A stretch of 64,000 nt of DNA from Diplosphaera chodatii (lineage: Eukaryota > Chlorophyta > Trebouxiophyceae > Prasiolales > Stichococcaceae), in assembly GCA_032358165.1 (NCBI GenBank), contig JAALGY010000004.1, forward strand, positions 62,001-126,000, in the 5' to 3' direction. Shown piece by piece: positions 24,601-35,969 of the stretch. The notes beneath the pieces are model-generated. The model saw only the letters and a list, made by a program, of their open reading frames with translations. It did not search any database and was not told the DNA's origin. Numbering within the stretch: the stretch's first letter is position 1; every line of letters begins with the position of its first letter. The translations under genes were made by a program, and so were the position numbers.

Positions 24601-25271
24601 CTCAATCGAGCTGCCTGCACCTGCCACACAGATCAGCAGCAGCTTGTCAGCTTGTCGTTGGGTGCACAGCTGCACCTCGTGGGCTCAGGCTGGTGCTCGC
24701 ATCAAACGAGTCGCAACAGTTGTTGCTGCTTCCTCGTTGCAGGCTGGAGGTGAATGGGCTGGTCAGCGTGGCAGAGGCGCAGCGCATCGCGACAGACTTC
24801 TGGCAGCTGCACGCGCCGGCGGGGGCGCCCCTGGGAGCCAGGGACATACTGCGCTCGCAGTCGCCTGCGCGTCGCTCCAGGGCCGTTCCGCAGCACGGCG
24901 GCGCCGGCTCCTATCAGCAGGATGTCAGCGACAGGAGCATGACCGACGGGAGCTTTGGCGGTGGCAATGATGATGGTGGAGCTGCTGCGATGGACACCGC
25001 GAGCAGCTCAGCGGCAGTCAAGGCAGCATTGCCGCCGCCCGTGAATGTGGCTCACGCGGTGAACGCAGCAGCGGTGGCAGCAGCGGCAAAGGTGGTCGTT
25101 CGCACTTCCAGCGAGCCCATTCCTGATGGCGGCGGCCCATGCGGCGGCGACGGCCGGTGGCGGATAGAGTGGCGCAAGCGCTGTGGGGGCCGCGCCGCCG
25201 CGCAGTATGTGCCGCCGCCAGGCTCGGTGCTCCGGCTGATGCTGCTGAGCGTTGCAGACGACAAAGCCTGA
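21616..25271 (+). CDS. F-box/leucine-rich-repeat protein 2
   Basis: Begins MAEKLLTGASFKAPDW, then about 120 residues rich in Ala, Pro and Gln. The F-box VNDLPDDLLQRIFSMLPFRK (exon ends 22142) is split by an intron and resumes at 22348 with LGKVCCHWRALC, a textbook SKP1-binding F-box. Leucine-rich exons follow near 22595-22680, 22842-22982, 23247-23490, 23725-23816, 24060-24181, 24372-24560 and 24743-25271, with text such as LRGLRLGCHLL, LVHLQELRLGLQ and LRRLRSLQLPD. The last exon adds a Ser/Asp/Gly-rich stretch and stops at 25271. It should be the substrate receptor of an SCF ubiquitin ligase. Domain layout resembles F-box gene 1 but the N-terminal Pro/Gln region is longer. Exon borders inside the repeats are approximate. 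Confidence 0.82.
23494..23510 (+). repeat. Telomere-type motif in F-box gene 2 intron
   Basis: AGGGTTTAGGGTTTAAA, more than two units of TTTAGGG, begins three bases into the intron after donor GTGAGGG. Confidence 0.85.
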
Positions 25272-25854
25272 TTGATGGCAGTGGACGGGGACGCTCTTCA
25301 GCGTGTTTGGCTGAGCTGGGCAGGGGAACTGATTCTGATGTGCTTCTGGGAGTTGGCCACCGCTATTGAGGGCGGATGGTGCGACGGCTTGGAGCGGTCC
25401 TGCTGAAGAACTGTTGGAGAGCGAGTGGCGGGGTGTTAGTGGTGGAAATGCAGCCTGCCTGCCTGGGGTAGTACGGTATGCTATTTGGACTTCAGCGTGG
25501 TAGCATTGGGATTTCGGGAGCCTTTGAGCAATTGCATAACATGCCAGCATCTGAAGACTGCAAACCACAGGTGTTCAGCAAACCACATGTCTACCGTGCC
25601 AGAGCTGAAGAAGCAGAGCAAGAGACGACATGGTTGAAACATGCATACACGGCCTGCTGAGAATTCGATCGAGTCAACATGTTTGCCTTGGATTCTGCAG
25701 ATCGGCACCCCCGCTGCAGGGCGCTGTCATGTCTGCACGTGTACTATTGAGCTAATCTCGGCTACAAGGCGGAGAGCTGCTGCTATGCTGCTGTCTGCTG
25801 GCGGCTCTGCTGCAGTAGCTCTGCTTCTGTCATTCTGCTGCTGCCAGTGCCATA
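25272..25854. other. Convergent 3' spacer, F-box gene 2 / coiled-coil gene
   Basis: 3' UTRs of convergent genes. Open frames are short and without motifs. Confidence 0.45.
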
Positions 25855-28800
25855 CTACTCCGACTCGCTCCTGGCACCTGCCGTGCTCCGTTGCCGCCGC
25901 GTCAGCTGTGGCGGCGTTGCCAGCTGCAGCGGGTCAGCAGCCAGTGGCGCCTTGCCGCGAGAGGCTGAAGTCGACTTGATGGCCGTTGCCGACTGCACCT
26001 GCAGAGCGCATGCACCGCTTTGCATCGGCACGCCTGCTTGCAGTGCAAATGGGTGCTGCTTGCTATATCAGAACTATATTTGTGTCCATTCGATCATAGG
26101 TCCATAGCACAAAAAGGCGGACGCTGGCAAGCTCACCTGCTGGCTGCTGCTGGCTGTTGGGGTGTCTACGCTGACGCTGCAGGTCGCATTGGCCTGGCAA
26201 CCGGCTGCCCGCAGCACAGCCAGCTCCGCCCGACACGCCGCCAGCTTGTCCGCCAGCCGCCCACAATTCTCGAGGTACATCTTGTCCAGCAGCAGGGTGG
26301 CGGTGTGCCTGGTCTGCAGTGTGTAGTCTGCCATTGCCTTCAGCTCGCTGTACCGCTCCTGCAGCACATTACAGACGTCGCCTCAGCATTCAACTACACA
26401 TTGCCGGCCATGTTGCGGATATTGCAGCACCAAAACCGGCAGCGACGACAGGGCCCTGACAGTGGCTGTCAGCAGCAGCAGTACGTCAACGTTGTGGGTC
26501 CATGACACCACATGGCACCCACCTCAGCGGCATCAAGGTTATCGAGTGCAGCGTCGAGGTCATCCAGCGCCTCGTCGCGCTCTGCCGCGATCGCAGTGGC
26601 GATCTCGTGCAGCTTGACACAGGCGATGCGCTGCTTCTCGTGGCACTCCACGGCATAGTGCAGCCGGCGCCACACCTCGCACCCCTCCTCCTGCATGTGA
26701 TACCAAACCGGTCAGCAGAATTTGCATATGAAAGTGTTGTCTGCAGGGCTGCAGAAAGGGTGCACGCGGCACTGCAGCATCTGGATGTTTGGCTGCTTTG
26801 CGCAGGAGGACAATGGAGACCAGCCGAGGGTCTAAACTTCACAGGAGCCTCTGCTCATGTCGTTAGCTGGCAGGAGCCTGTACCTGAGACTCCTGCAGCT
26901 CCGTCTCCAGCGCAGCGCAGTGCGTCTCTAGCGCAGCGTGCTCCTGGGCCGCGGACTCGAGGGCATTGGACGCCTCCAGGCAGTCGGCCTAATGGCACAG
27001 CACACGACTCCGTCAGGGAATCTCCGTCGGGGAATCGAAACAAGGTAACTGAGATGCTATTTAGGACCATGAGCCTGCTGATGTGTAGGCAGTAAGGCTC
27101 TGCCTGCCTGATCAGCAGTGCTCGGCAGGCCTGCTGATAGCATTGGGCGCAGGTCGGACTCTGAAGGGATCGTGCAACTGGAGCGTGTCGAAGGTAGGGC
27201 GCACAGCAGACAGCAGTCACCTTCGCCTGGGCGGCGATGGCGTCGGCGTCATCCATCTGCTGCCGCAGCATCGGCAGCAGCACCTCATTTGCGCCCGACA
27301 GCTTGGCCTGCAAGCACATGCACTCGGCGGGTTTATGAATGCCTACGCAGGAGCCTATCGATGTCAGTGAGCGCAGCAGCAGGTCGAGAAGTCAACTGAT
27401 TTCTGCCACCCGAGGTCAGGATGAACATGCAGCTCATGGCAGGTGACAGGGTACTGTTTCCTACAGGGTGTCACTGGGCAGGTGCTCACCTCGCATATGC
27501 ACAGGTCACGTTTCAGATGCTTCATCTCGCAGCGAAGCTTGGCCAGGGCAGCCTCGGCATCCTGCAGACAAGGGAACATTACAGGTCAGCACATGTGCAT
27601 TTGCAAGCATCGATGCGACCTAGCAGATGCTTGTACACCCGCCCCTTGGCAGCCCCCCGCAGCTACAACAGGCACACCCCGCCGCTGTGCGTGTGCTTGC
27701 ACATGCTGCAAGTGCAGAGGTGATGATAACGTCAAGCAGGAATAATCCACTGTGGGCACCCTGGAGTGGTGAAAACTTGGTCAGCCCTCAGCCGCAGATG
27801 TGCCACTTCCTGCCGTAGGGCATACCCAGCCGATAGTCTGTACTATTTGTGTCCCTCTCCTGCATTGGCATCCCGTGGCGTTGCTTGTAGGTTCATACGC
27901 TACCTTGAATGCGAAGCACTTGCTGCTGCGGAAGAGCACCGAGCACACGATGGCGCATGTTATGCAGCACATCAAGGTGCCAGCAATGCTGGTGCAACAG
28001 CTTCAGCTAGATCCCGATCCAATCTATGATACTGCCTTTGTTATGTTGTGCGGATAGGTAGACCTGTGGCACACCTGTGCGCGGGCCTCGGCGGATGGCC
28101 GCCACTGGGGCTCGCCAAACAGGCGGGCGATGGTCTTGGCGGCGGCGGCAGAGCAGTCCAAGAAGTGGTCCAGCGCGGCAGCGACCAGCCTGCAGCCATT
28201 CACATTACATATTGGTCGGTTGTGACAGTCAATGAGGATGAAGATGAAGCGCCTGAGTGTAGCAGTCAGCAGAGACAGCACGGTATGGCAGCACAGCGGT
28301 GCTGCAAACGCAGAAGGGTCTCGTGCAGGATTACGCGTAATCAAACAGGACGAGTGACAGATCGACTCAGCGCCATCAAGAGCCTGAGGAACACACGATG
28401 GGTGCAACACGACACGAGACGATCGACGGCTCACCTCGACGGCAGGATCGCAGAGCGCACGGTGTGCGTCAGCCCTGCAGATGCATCACTCATCATAATG
28501 GTTCGTGCAACCTGACAGTGCCTGTGTTAGCACACGCGGTGGTTCTGTGATACGGCTGCCATGGACTTTGGTCTCAGATTTCGACCCAGAAAATACAATG
28601 GCCATGGTCGCTCACCGATGAGGTGGGCGATGCAGAGAAGCACCATCTCGACGATTGCGTCGGCGTTGAAGGATGCTGCGCCAGAGAACGATAAAATCTA
28701 ATGAGATGCTGGAGTGAGACGATCAGTACCCACGGTAGCAAAGTTTCTGATTGCTACTTCGTCGTGCCGTGCACAGAGCAAGCCCTGTACATTTCTGATG

Positions 28801-28901
28801 CACTGCAAGGCTGAGCACAGCGGAGACGAACGGACCGCACGCCAGACAGAAATCTCTCAACAGCGAACTCTAGGCGTAAAGCTGACGGGGCGGCTCACCA
28901 T
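25855..28901 (-). CDS. Coiled-coil protein of unknown function
   Basis: Exons on the minus strand, near 28680-28628, 28456-28434, 28191-28072, 27563-27490, 27309-27222, 26987-26882, 26693-26524, 26370-26137 and 25998-25855, read as a long, mostly helical protein. The N-terminal part (ADAIVEMVLLCIAHLIG, LVAAALDHFLDCSAAAAKTI) looks like a compact helical domain. The middle is coiled coil, rich in Ala, Glu and Leu (AKLRCEMKHLKRDLCI, HCAALETELQESQ, DEALDDLDAALDNLDAAE). The tail is basic and Ser/Thr-rich, ending TAGARSESE before TAG at 25855. The joins ending SSQQ|VQSATAIK and IAHLIG|LTHTV are in phase. The start codon is unresolved; 28901 marks an ATG directly before a GTGAGC donor, but its phase does not match the next exon. 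I do not recognise the family. Confidence 0.55.
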
Positions 28902-29322
28902 TGGCTGTAGCGACTACGGGCAGGCACGGGAGCGTACGGCTGACGGCTTGCGGTCGCTGTGGGTTGCCGGCGCAAGCGCGAACAATCGTGTGACACGGCA
29001 AAGGTGCAAGTGAGCAAGAGGGCGAGTCGTCTGCGCGGCTCGGTACTTATAGACAAAGCGGGAACAACGCTGAGATTCCCGGGGAACCGTGCAGTCGTGC
29101 CACAGTGGCAGTTTGCACTGGCCCGAATAGGAGTGGATCGTCCATCACCCAAAGTGCAGTTCTGAACATCGGAAGCGTCTGCGCAACGCTTGTTCATCGT
29201 CTGCGCCGTGCTAAAGCACCTGCACGTTTGCAACTTTCAAATTCCACAGGCAACCCAATCCAAGAATTGATCTCCCTGTCCATTCCTGCACCAGCCTGCC
29301 CATGGTCCCCTCCGTCACGTAG
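28902..29322. promoter_or_regulatory. Divergent spacer, coiled-coil gene / DPB4
   Basis: Spacer between divergent genes; it should contain both promoters and probably the first exon of the coiled-coil gene. No strong element was recognised. Confidence 0.4.
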
Positions 29323-30244
29323 ATGTCCGACGAGGCGGATCTGCCCAAGGCCCTGGTCAAGCGGCTGGTGAAAGAGCAGCTTGCGGCGCGCGACCCCGCT
29401 GCCGGTGATGGGGAGGGCGCCAAGTCGCTGCAGCTGAACAAGGTGGGCCGTCGGAGGATGCTGTGTGATGCATCTGCTAAGACCGCACAGACTTGCAGGC
29501 TGATCTTCGACGTGCTCTGCCATCATGCATGTGTCTGTTGCGGCGCGTGATGTGCCAGGCAGACGAAGGTTGCATCTGACTCGCTCGCTGTTGGCCCTCT
29601 TACGTGCGTCAAAGGGATCCTGCAGACGACCACTTCAAGATCACCGAGACAGCATCTGTCTGGAAGCATCCAAGCGCTCCAGGCGGCGAGGCTGTAAACT
29701 GCGGGCCCCCTCTCAACATCCGCAGCATGTCTGCACTGCAGGACGCGCTGCTGGCGCTGTCGGAGGGCGCCAAGGTGTTCATTCAGTACCTGACGGCGGC
29801 GGCGAACGCGGTGTGCAAGAGCGCCGGGCGGCAGACGCTGTCCGAGGACGACGTGTATGCCGCGCTCGCAGACATCCAGTTTGCCGAGTTCGTGCCGCCT
29901 CTGCAGGCTGCCGCAAAGGGTGAGACTGGTCCACAACCGATTGACAGTGGCCCATGCTTCCTCTCGTTGCTGGCCAACAGCCTGTTACCTGTCATAGGCT
30001 GGCACATCAGCTGCATTATGCCTGCTGCACTGAGCCGCCGGCAGAAGCTAGTAGAGGTGAGCTACCTGCAACCCACCACATCCTGCATGTCCAACCCGAC
30101 AACATCCTGCTGACATTGATCCCGTGCCACCCTGCAGCGTACAAGCAGCGCAGCAAGAGCAGCAAGGCCAAGGCGCCGGCAGCGGCGTCCGCTCCAGCGG
30201 CTGAATCAGATGTGGTGGAGCCATCAGCAGAGCCGGCCGTCTGA
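29323..30244 (+). CDS. DPB4: DNA polymerase epsilon subunit 3 / CHRAC17 histone-fold protein
   Basis: Three exons, 29323-29442, 29742-29919 and 30138-30244, join in phase to 134 residues. The protein opens MSDEADLPKALVKRLVKEQL, matching the LPxAxVxRIIKE helix of the NF-YB-like histone fold. It continues ALLALSEGAKVFIQYLTAAA and TLSEDDVYAALADIQFAEFV, close to POLE3/Dpb4 in every helix. It pairs with a POLE4/Dpb3-like partner in polymerase epsilon and, in animals, in the CHRAC remodeller, handling parental histones at forks. The tail is a Lys/Ala/Ser stretch followed by Glu/Asp-rich sequence, as in POLE3. Length agrees with the family (about 130-150). Nuclear location is expected. Confidence 0.92.
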
Positions 30245-30793
30245 GAAGGCCCTCAGTGGTGGCCGGGCGACTGTGGGGCTGTTGCATTAAAGGCCAGCAG
30301 GAATACGAGCATTGGGACGAGCAGCCACGACGTGTCTCCCATAGCCCGGGCGAAGGCAAGAACCTGACAGATCATAATAGAATATATCGAGGAATGCTGG
30401 TCGGCTACTTTCATGCATGACCTTGCAAGCGATTCCCAATCAGCTACTGATTGGGCATCCATGTGACACAGCAGCAGTGCTGCCAGGACCTTCAGACGCC
30501 AGTCACAGTCTGTTGACCCACCGCTACACCCTGACTTCAGAAGCTGCACGAACTGCCCTGATCTGGATCACGATGTCTGAGATGTAAAGTGTGACTGCGG
30601 CCGGCTTGCTGATGCACCGCTTCCTAGAAGGCTGTGTCTGCACGCAGCCACATGCCAATGCCATCACAGCACCCTGCATCGGCAGGGTGGCAGGGCACAT
30701 GTGCTCAGCATAGTGATAGCAGGCCTCGCCGACAGCTCCCAGTATTCCCTGGACACAAAGTGCTGCAATCCCTGCAGGGCTGTGTCAGCATCT
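30245..30793. other. Convergent spacer with possible unplaced minus-strand exon
   Basis: Between the DPB4 stop and the bestrophin stop. A minus-strand open frame (30549 to 30253) ends in a hydrophobic run, SWLLVPMLVFLLAFNATAP, after a CTGTCAG acceptor at about 30367. It could be a terminal exon of a tail-anchored isoform or chance, and it does not join the bestrophin in phase. Confidence 0.3.
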
Positions 30794-33700
30794 TCAGGCG
30801 CTGTATGCCCGAGGTGCGTACAATTCCTTAATTGCCTGCCGCTCCATCTCTGATATGCCATCCTCCTCGGCGGTGCTAACTGTGAAGCTCTGTGACAGCC
30901 CTTGTGGTCTGCTCCCCGCTCCGACTGCTGGCGTCCACATGCGCGCGGGCCGTGCCAGGTGCACTGGCGGCCTGCCGGTCGCGCCGGGCTGGGCAGCCTC
31001 CGCCGTGGCGGCTGCCTCCTCTGCGGCTGCGTCTTCAACGACCGTCTCCGAGTCATGGTCCGAGATTCGTTGGAGGTGCTGCGGCGGAGCCCTGGCCCTT
31101 CCGCCTCCATGACTCCAGCTGCTGCTGCGCGTGGGCTGCGGACTGTCCGCCGGCTGTGCTGTGTGGCCTGCAGAGCTGCGCTGCATCCTCGCCTGCAAGC
31201 TGCTGATGCCATCGCTGGGACAGGGTGCGGCTGCAGGCTGGCAGTGCCCATGGTAACGGCTGCTGACGGCCTCAGCCAGGTGCGCATTCGCAGCAGCGGC
31301 CAGCTGGCCGGCATCCGCGAACGAGAAGCCGCTGCTGGGCACCTTCGGCGACAGCGGGGGCATTGCCGCCAAGTCGTCCCGCGACAGCGTCTGAAGCAGC
31401 GGGGCCCAGTGCTACGTCAGCACCGCAATGCAGCGTCTGGTGCATTGCGCAGCTGTTGTTGGAAGTTGCCGGGCAGGTGTGCGCAGTGCAGCAGGATGTG
31501 CCGCCGTTGTTCAGCACCCATCCTCAACCTGGTGTTCTTGCGTGCTCCCAGTGCCCGCACCTGGGGGGTGGGCGGCACGCCGTGCATGGAGCTGCGGGCG
31601 CTGGCGAACGACATGGGGCCGGCCGCCTGGAACAGCATGTCGCCGCCTCGCGGCCGCATCTGCAGCACATATGGCTGAGGGGGTTCACCAGGAAATCATG
31701 TGTCAACTGCCTTGCTGCACACACGATATACACACAGCACGGCAAGACTCCATCGGCCTGGACAGTGGTAGGGATTATAGTGCCTTCCTTTACAGCATGC
31801 AGACGCCTTAGCACCTTGAGCTGTTCCATGACGTTTTTACGGACTGTTGCACAAAAGAGCTCCAAGGGCAGCACGCTGAAGGGCTGCTCGATTTGGACGC
31901 CAATGTTCTCCACACCCAACAGCAAGAACGACACCTGCAGGTCGTGGGCAAAATCAGCAGAAATGGTGACTGCATTCTTCATTGTGAATTGACATCAGCT
32001 TAATGATACATTTCGACGCGTCAGAGCCTGACCGCAGTTTACTGCAGCGCAGTTCACTGCAGCACTGCACTCAGTGGAGTGGCAGCCAGTTCAGGCAATG
32101 AATGTAACCAAGCTGAGGTTTCTGACATATGTTTGATATTGTGAGCGTTTTGATCCGTCAGTCAGCGCACCACCGTGGCCACAGGGGGGGTCAGCCACTG
32201 GAACTGGGTCCACAGCGCAAAGGGCAGGAAGCAGGTCCAGATGACCAGGAAGCGGGACGTGTGGCTGCAGGGGGAGACAGGCACATGGTAAGCCCGATGA
32301 GAGCCAGGCGGCCACTGGCACTGCTCACCCTCTACGTATGCTCTACTCGAGCGAGAGTGGCATCCACTTCCCGAATGGACTCCAAGGCAAAAGCTGGTTT
32401 TCATGTCATGCTGACCTGGTGTAGCTGAAGGGGATGGGCTGCCGGTACAGGCGCTCCATGCCGCCCATCGTCGACATGTACAAATTCACGCACTCGTTGA
32501 TCTGCATCGCCTGCAGGCACATGACTCCGTGCTTCGATGGGGGTGACCCATTGCAGAGAAGATGGCGACTGCTTTGGGAAATGCGACGCCATGCCGTGGA
32601 CCAGGTGTGCACTGTGCAGCAGGCCTGCACACAGACGCGCCACCGCCAGCACGGGTGCGATGGCCGGGCACATTGCGTGGACCATCTCCCCGTGGGTTCC
32701 ACCTCACCTTGTACGGGTGGCAGTCCAGTGCGTGCAGGGCATCGGACAGCGCCTGGCCCACTGCAAGGGGCCGGTGGCCATTCTCTTGCAGGTACTGCAG
32801 CTCGTGTGGCAATAAGATCCCCTGCAACGACGAGCCAGTTGGTCGCTCATGGAGGCAATTGGGGTGCGTGCGTACTGCCGCCGGCAGCGGCACTGCTTGT
32901 GAAGGAGTGCTGTGGGGGGAAGTTTTGTGACAAGCAAGCGGATTCCCCATCTATGTAATGCACGTGGTCCCGTTTGTTGCAGTCAGCGAGGGCGGCACGG
33001 AGCACCTGCAGCTGCACACTGGGGTCCCTGAGCTCTGTAAGATGTGCCTTTAGAACATACGGCATTGCAATGGTCCACCTCGCGATCTGCAGGGAGAATC
33101 ACCACGTTATATTTAGGTGAGACAAAACTTTTGCCTTGCTTGCACGTTGACTTTTGCCGCAAAATTCAACGTGTGCCGGCATGTATGCATGCCAGGCGAG
33201 GGCTCCGTGTTGCCATGCCAACGAACATGCAAATGATGCCAGGTACTTGCCATGTCGATGAGATAACCGTCCTCGAGTCCCGCAAACGTCAGGGTCTGCA
33301 ATCATGTGTACAGGTCGTTGAGTGAGGTTTGCTGTGCTTGGCGAACATCACTGCATCGGAGGGGTGCCTGCAGCCGAGGTGCAGGCGCCCCAGTGAGCTT
33401 TGCCTGCTCCCGCACCTGCCGCATCATGTTGCGACACAGCCCGATCACGGTGCCCCACTGTATGCGCGCCTCCCACCACCTGCGGGCAGGATCTGACATG
33501 TTGTGTGGGATACGAGACCTCCAACACTAGTGCTCAGAGGAAAAGCAACGTCGGGACCCGCGGCACACATGCCTCAGATGGTCAGCAAGGCTCTGTTGCG
33601 CTGACAGGGTGCTCTTGGCGGATGCAGGAATAAAGTAGTTGCATCTACCTGGCATAAGCGGAGTTGGTGCGGAATACCAGCAGCAGCGACAGCACAAAGG

Positions 33701-34989
33701 ACATGAGCGCAAAGGGGGAGAGGAAGTCGTTGTCCGTAATGTTGGGCCACCCTGCAGCGCACAGCACTCTCCTCAGCACAGGGCTGTGGTCTGTGCGCAC
33801 TGCCTGCTCGACACTGTGGCGGCCTGGGCGTCACTGCACTCCGTCACAGCAGCCTTTGTCACGTGGTCATCTGCTGCAAGACATGATGGCTATTGGCAGC
33901 AAACTCCTGCCTCAGTTTGAAATCATGCTTTCAACCGCCGACATGCGCACAGCAGCACAGCCGTGGAGCACACCACGGGGGAACAGAAAAGTGTGATACA
34001 GGCCCACGAAGACGGAGATGAGCGCCACCACCAGCAGCGGCGGCCAGTAGTACAGGGCTACCTGCAGGCTGCAGCAGCACACCGGCGCCGCGTAACCACA
34101 AGCTGTCCAGTGCTGTGCCAGAGGCATGCGTTGCTCTGGGACGAGGGTTGCATCTCTCATTGCCTGACGATGTGCATGAGCGAGGGGCCACAGGTACCAG
34201 GACACCAGCAGGTGCATCACCAGCGGCAGGCAGCACTGGCACATGGCCGTGCTCACCAAGCCCACGGGTTGGGGCCATGGCGCCGCCACGACTTGTGGCG
34301 CTGCCACCCGTCGTAGTCAAACACCTGCACACAGACGGTGCCAAGCTGTTGGGCCACCCGGTGATGGGCGTCACCGCCATCTGAGCCCGTTCGGTGTGGG
34401 GTCCATCCGGCGCCAGCAGCAGGTAGGCGGCAACACTACGTGCAGCAAGCACGAGCGGGCGCACTCATGACATCAGTCGAGGCTGCTACGATGACTGCAG
34501 AGGACAGCGCACTCACCTTGTCCTTGAACAGGGCCTGCGACTCGACGCAGGGGCAACATGAGATGTGGGTGTCCCGGTAGATGCGGCCTGGCGCTGCATC
34601 CGAGGAGTGCTTGCTGGCCATCGACGCCGCTGCAGGGCTGAGGTACCTGCGACAGTGTCAGACACGTCAGCCGTGGGTGCATGAACCAATCAGCCAACGT
34701 AGGTCCAGTGTACCGGTGGAATGCCGACCGCTGGCCGCGCACCTGCTGCCACTTGCCGATAGACGTGACGCAGCAGACACGCACATGCAAGGCTTCACGC
34801 GTCTGATTTTGCATGCGACAGGTGCGTGAATGAACACGCATGAGGCCGTGCAGGGTTTAGGGTGGCGCACCCGGGCTTTGGCACCTTGCCGCTGTGCCGC
34901 GAGCTGTACAGCCAGCTGTTGGATCTGCTGATCTTGGGGCTGGCGGGACCAGCCGGCGCACCCACAGGGTCGTCGCTCACGCCAGACAT
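30794..34989 (-). CDS. BST: Bestrophin-like anion channel
   Basis: Fourteen exons join in phase: 34989-34871, 34646-34517, 34324-34266, 34068-33977, 33751-33649, 33479-33416, 33295-33251, 33086-32964, 32821-32708, 32510-32416, 32264-32171, 31934-31815, 31674-31561, 31390-30794 (622 residues). Family marks are VALYYWPPLLVVALISVFVG (TM1), FLSPFALMSFVLSLLLVFRT then NSAYARWWEARIQWG (pore helix region), HTSRFLVIWTCFLPFALW, and LLLGVENIGVQIEQPFSVLP, the strongly conserved bestrophin segment. Plant and algal members are thylakoid chloride or bicarbonate channels; in Chlamydomonas BST1-3 serve carbon concentration. No clear transit peptide is visible; the N-terminus is Ser/Pro-rich. The last 200 residues are a low-complexity, partly acidic tail. 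The exon 3 and exon 4 donors have close alternatives that keep the same phase. Confidence 0.92.
34852..34863. repeat. Telomere-type motif in bestrophin intron 1
   Basis: AGGGTTTAGGGT on the plus strand. On the gene's sense strand it reads ACCCTAAACCCT, seven bases inside the donor. Confidence 0.8.
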
Positions 34990-35969
34990 ATTTGATCCGT
35001 GTTTATTGCACACCGCGCTGCTATGCACGACGCTGTGGCCGCTGCTGCTGAGCGTACCGCTGCTGCCGCCCGCCCCCTTGGCGGCGGTCAGTGCCAGTCG
35101 TCACTGCGGCACACCACCAACGGCGAGATCGAGGTATCAGGTAGGCCGTAGGAATATGTGTAGTGACTGAACTGAGCACCGCTGTAGGAGAGAGTGGACG
35201 TGCATGTAAGGGCCATGCAACACAGATTACCTGTGTCGCAGCTCCAGGTTGCACTGACTGTAGAAGAGAGTCCCCTGCCCACCTGGAACTATATGTAGAT
35301 TCGGCCAAGCTAGCCACTTGCTGCTGCAGCAGATCTGCGCAAGACATGGGTACTGATGCCAAAGCGGGTTGCTGCTTGCTGCATGCTGAGGAGATGCGCA
35401 TCAGCACGGCAGCTGCTTCGTGGAATGCTCTATAGTTCCTAGGTGGTTGAGAGGTGGCATAGGCGGCTTGACCGATGAACGCGCGGGACGCTGTCGTGCA
35501 CGAGATGCTAGGTGAACGGTACAATATACGGCAAAGACCGCAAGGTTCGTGATGACGTAAGGATGTCCAACACAGCATCAATGGGAGGCTACATGACTCG
35601 CAACCAGTACCTGGACACTGCTGTCAGCTGCCAACCTCCTCTCTGCCAGCCCACATGCCAACTACCTCCTGCCGCCGCAGGTCACCGTAGCAACGAAAGT
35701 GCCTACCCGCTACCCCGATACACACATGTCGCGGTCAGCGAGCTGCGCACACCAAACCCACAGCAGGGTGCGGCGAAGTTCACCCGACCAGCATCATCTG
35801 CGTACCCAAGCCTCGGCGACATGGTGCACCTTACCAGTGCATGCGCTGGCTGTGGCCTGCTTGCCTGCTGACCGTGAACGGGCTCTTCTCCCAGCAGCGA
35901 TGCGTGCACAGACTGACGTCCGTCCCTGTGCACAGCGGTCTCGCACAGGGCTGCAGCGCGTTCAGGCCG
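34990..35969. other. Intergenic, bestrophin promoter / metacaspase 3'
   Basis: Same-strand spacer of 1 kb. The left side should hold the bestrophin promoter and the right side the metacaspase 3' UTR. Open frames on both strands overlap and show no recognisable domain. Confidence 0.4.

Noticed and set aside
34862..35170. Plus-strand frame with a Leu-rich membrane-like stretch
   Set aside because: It is the complement of bestrophin exon 1, which splices in phase to the rest of the channel. The hydrophobicity is a by-product of the opposite strand.
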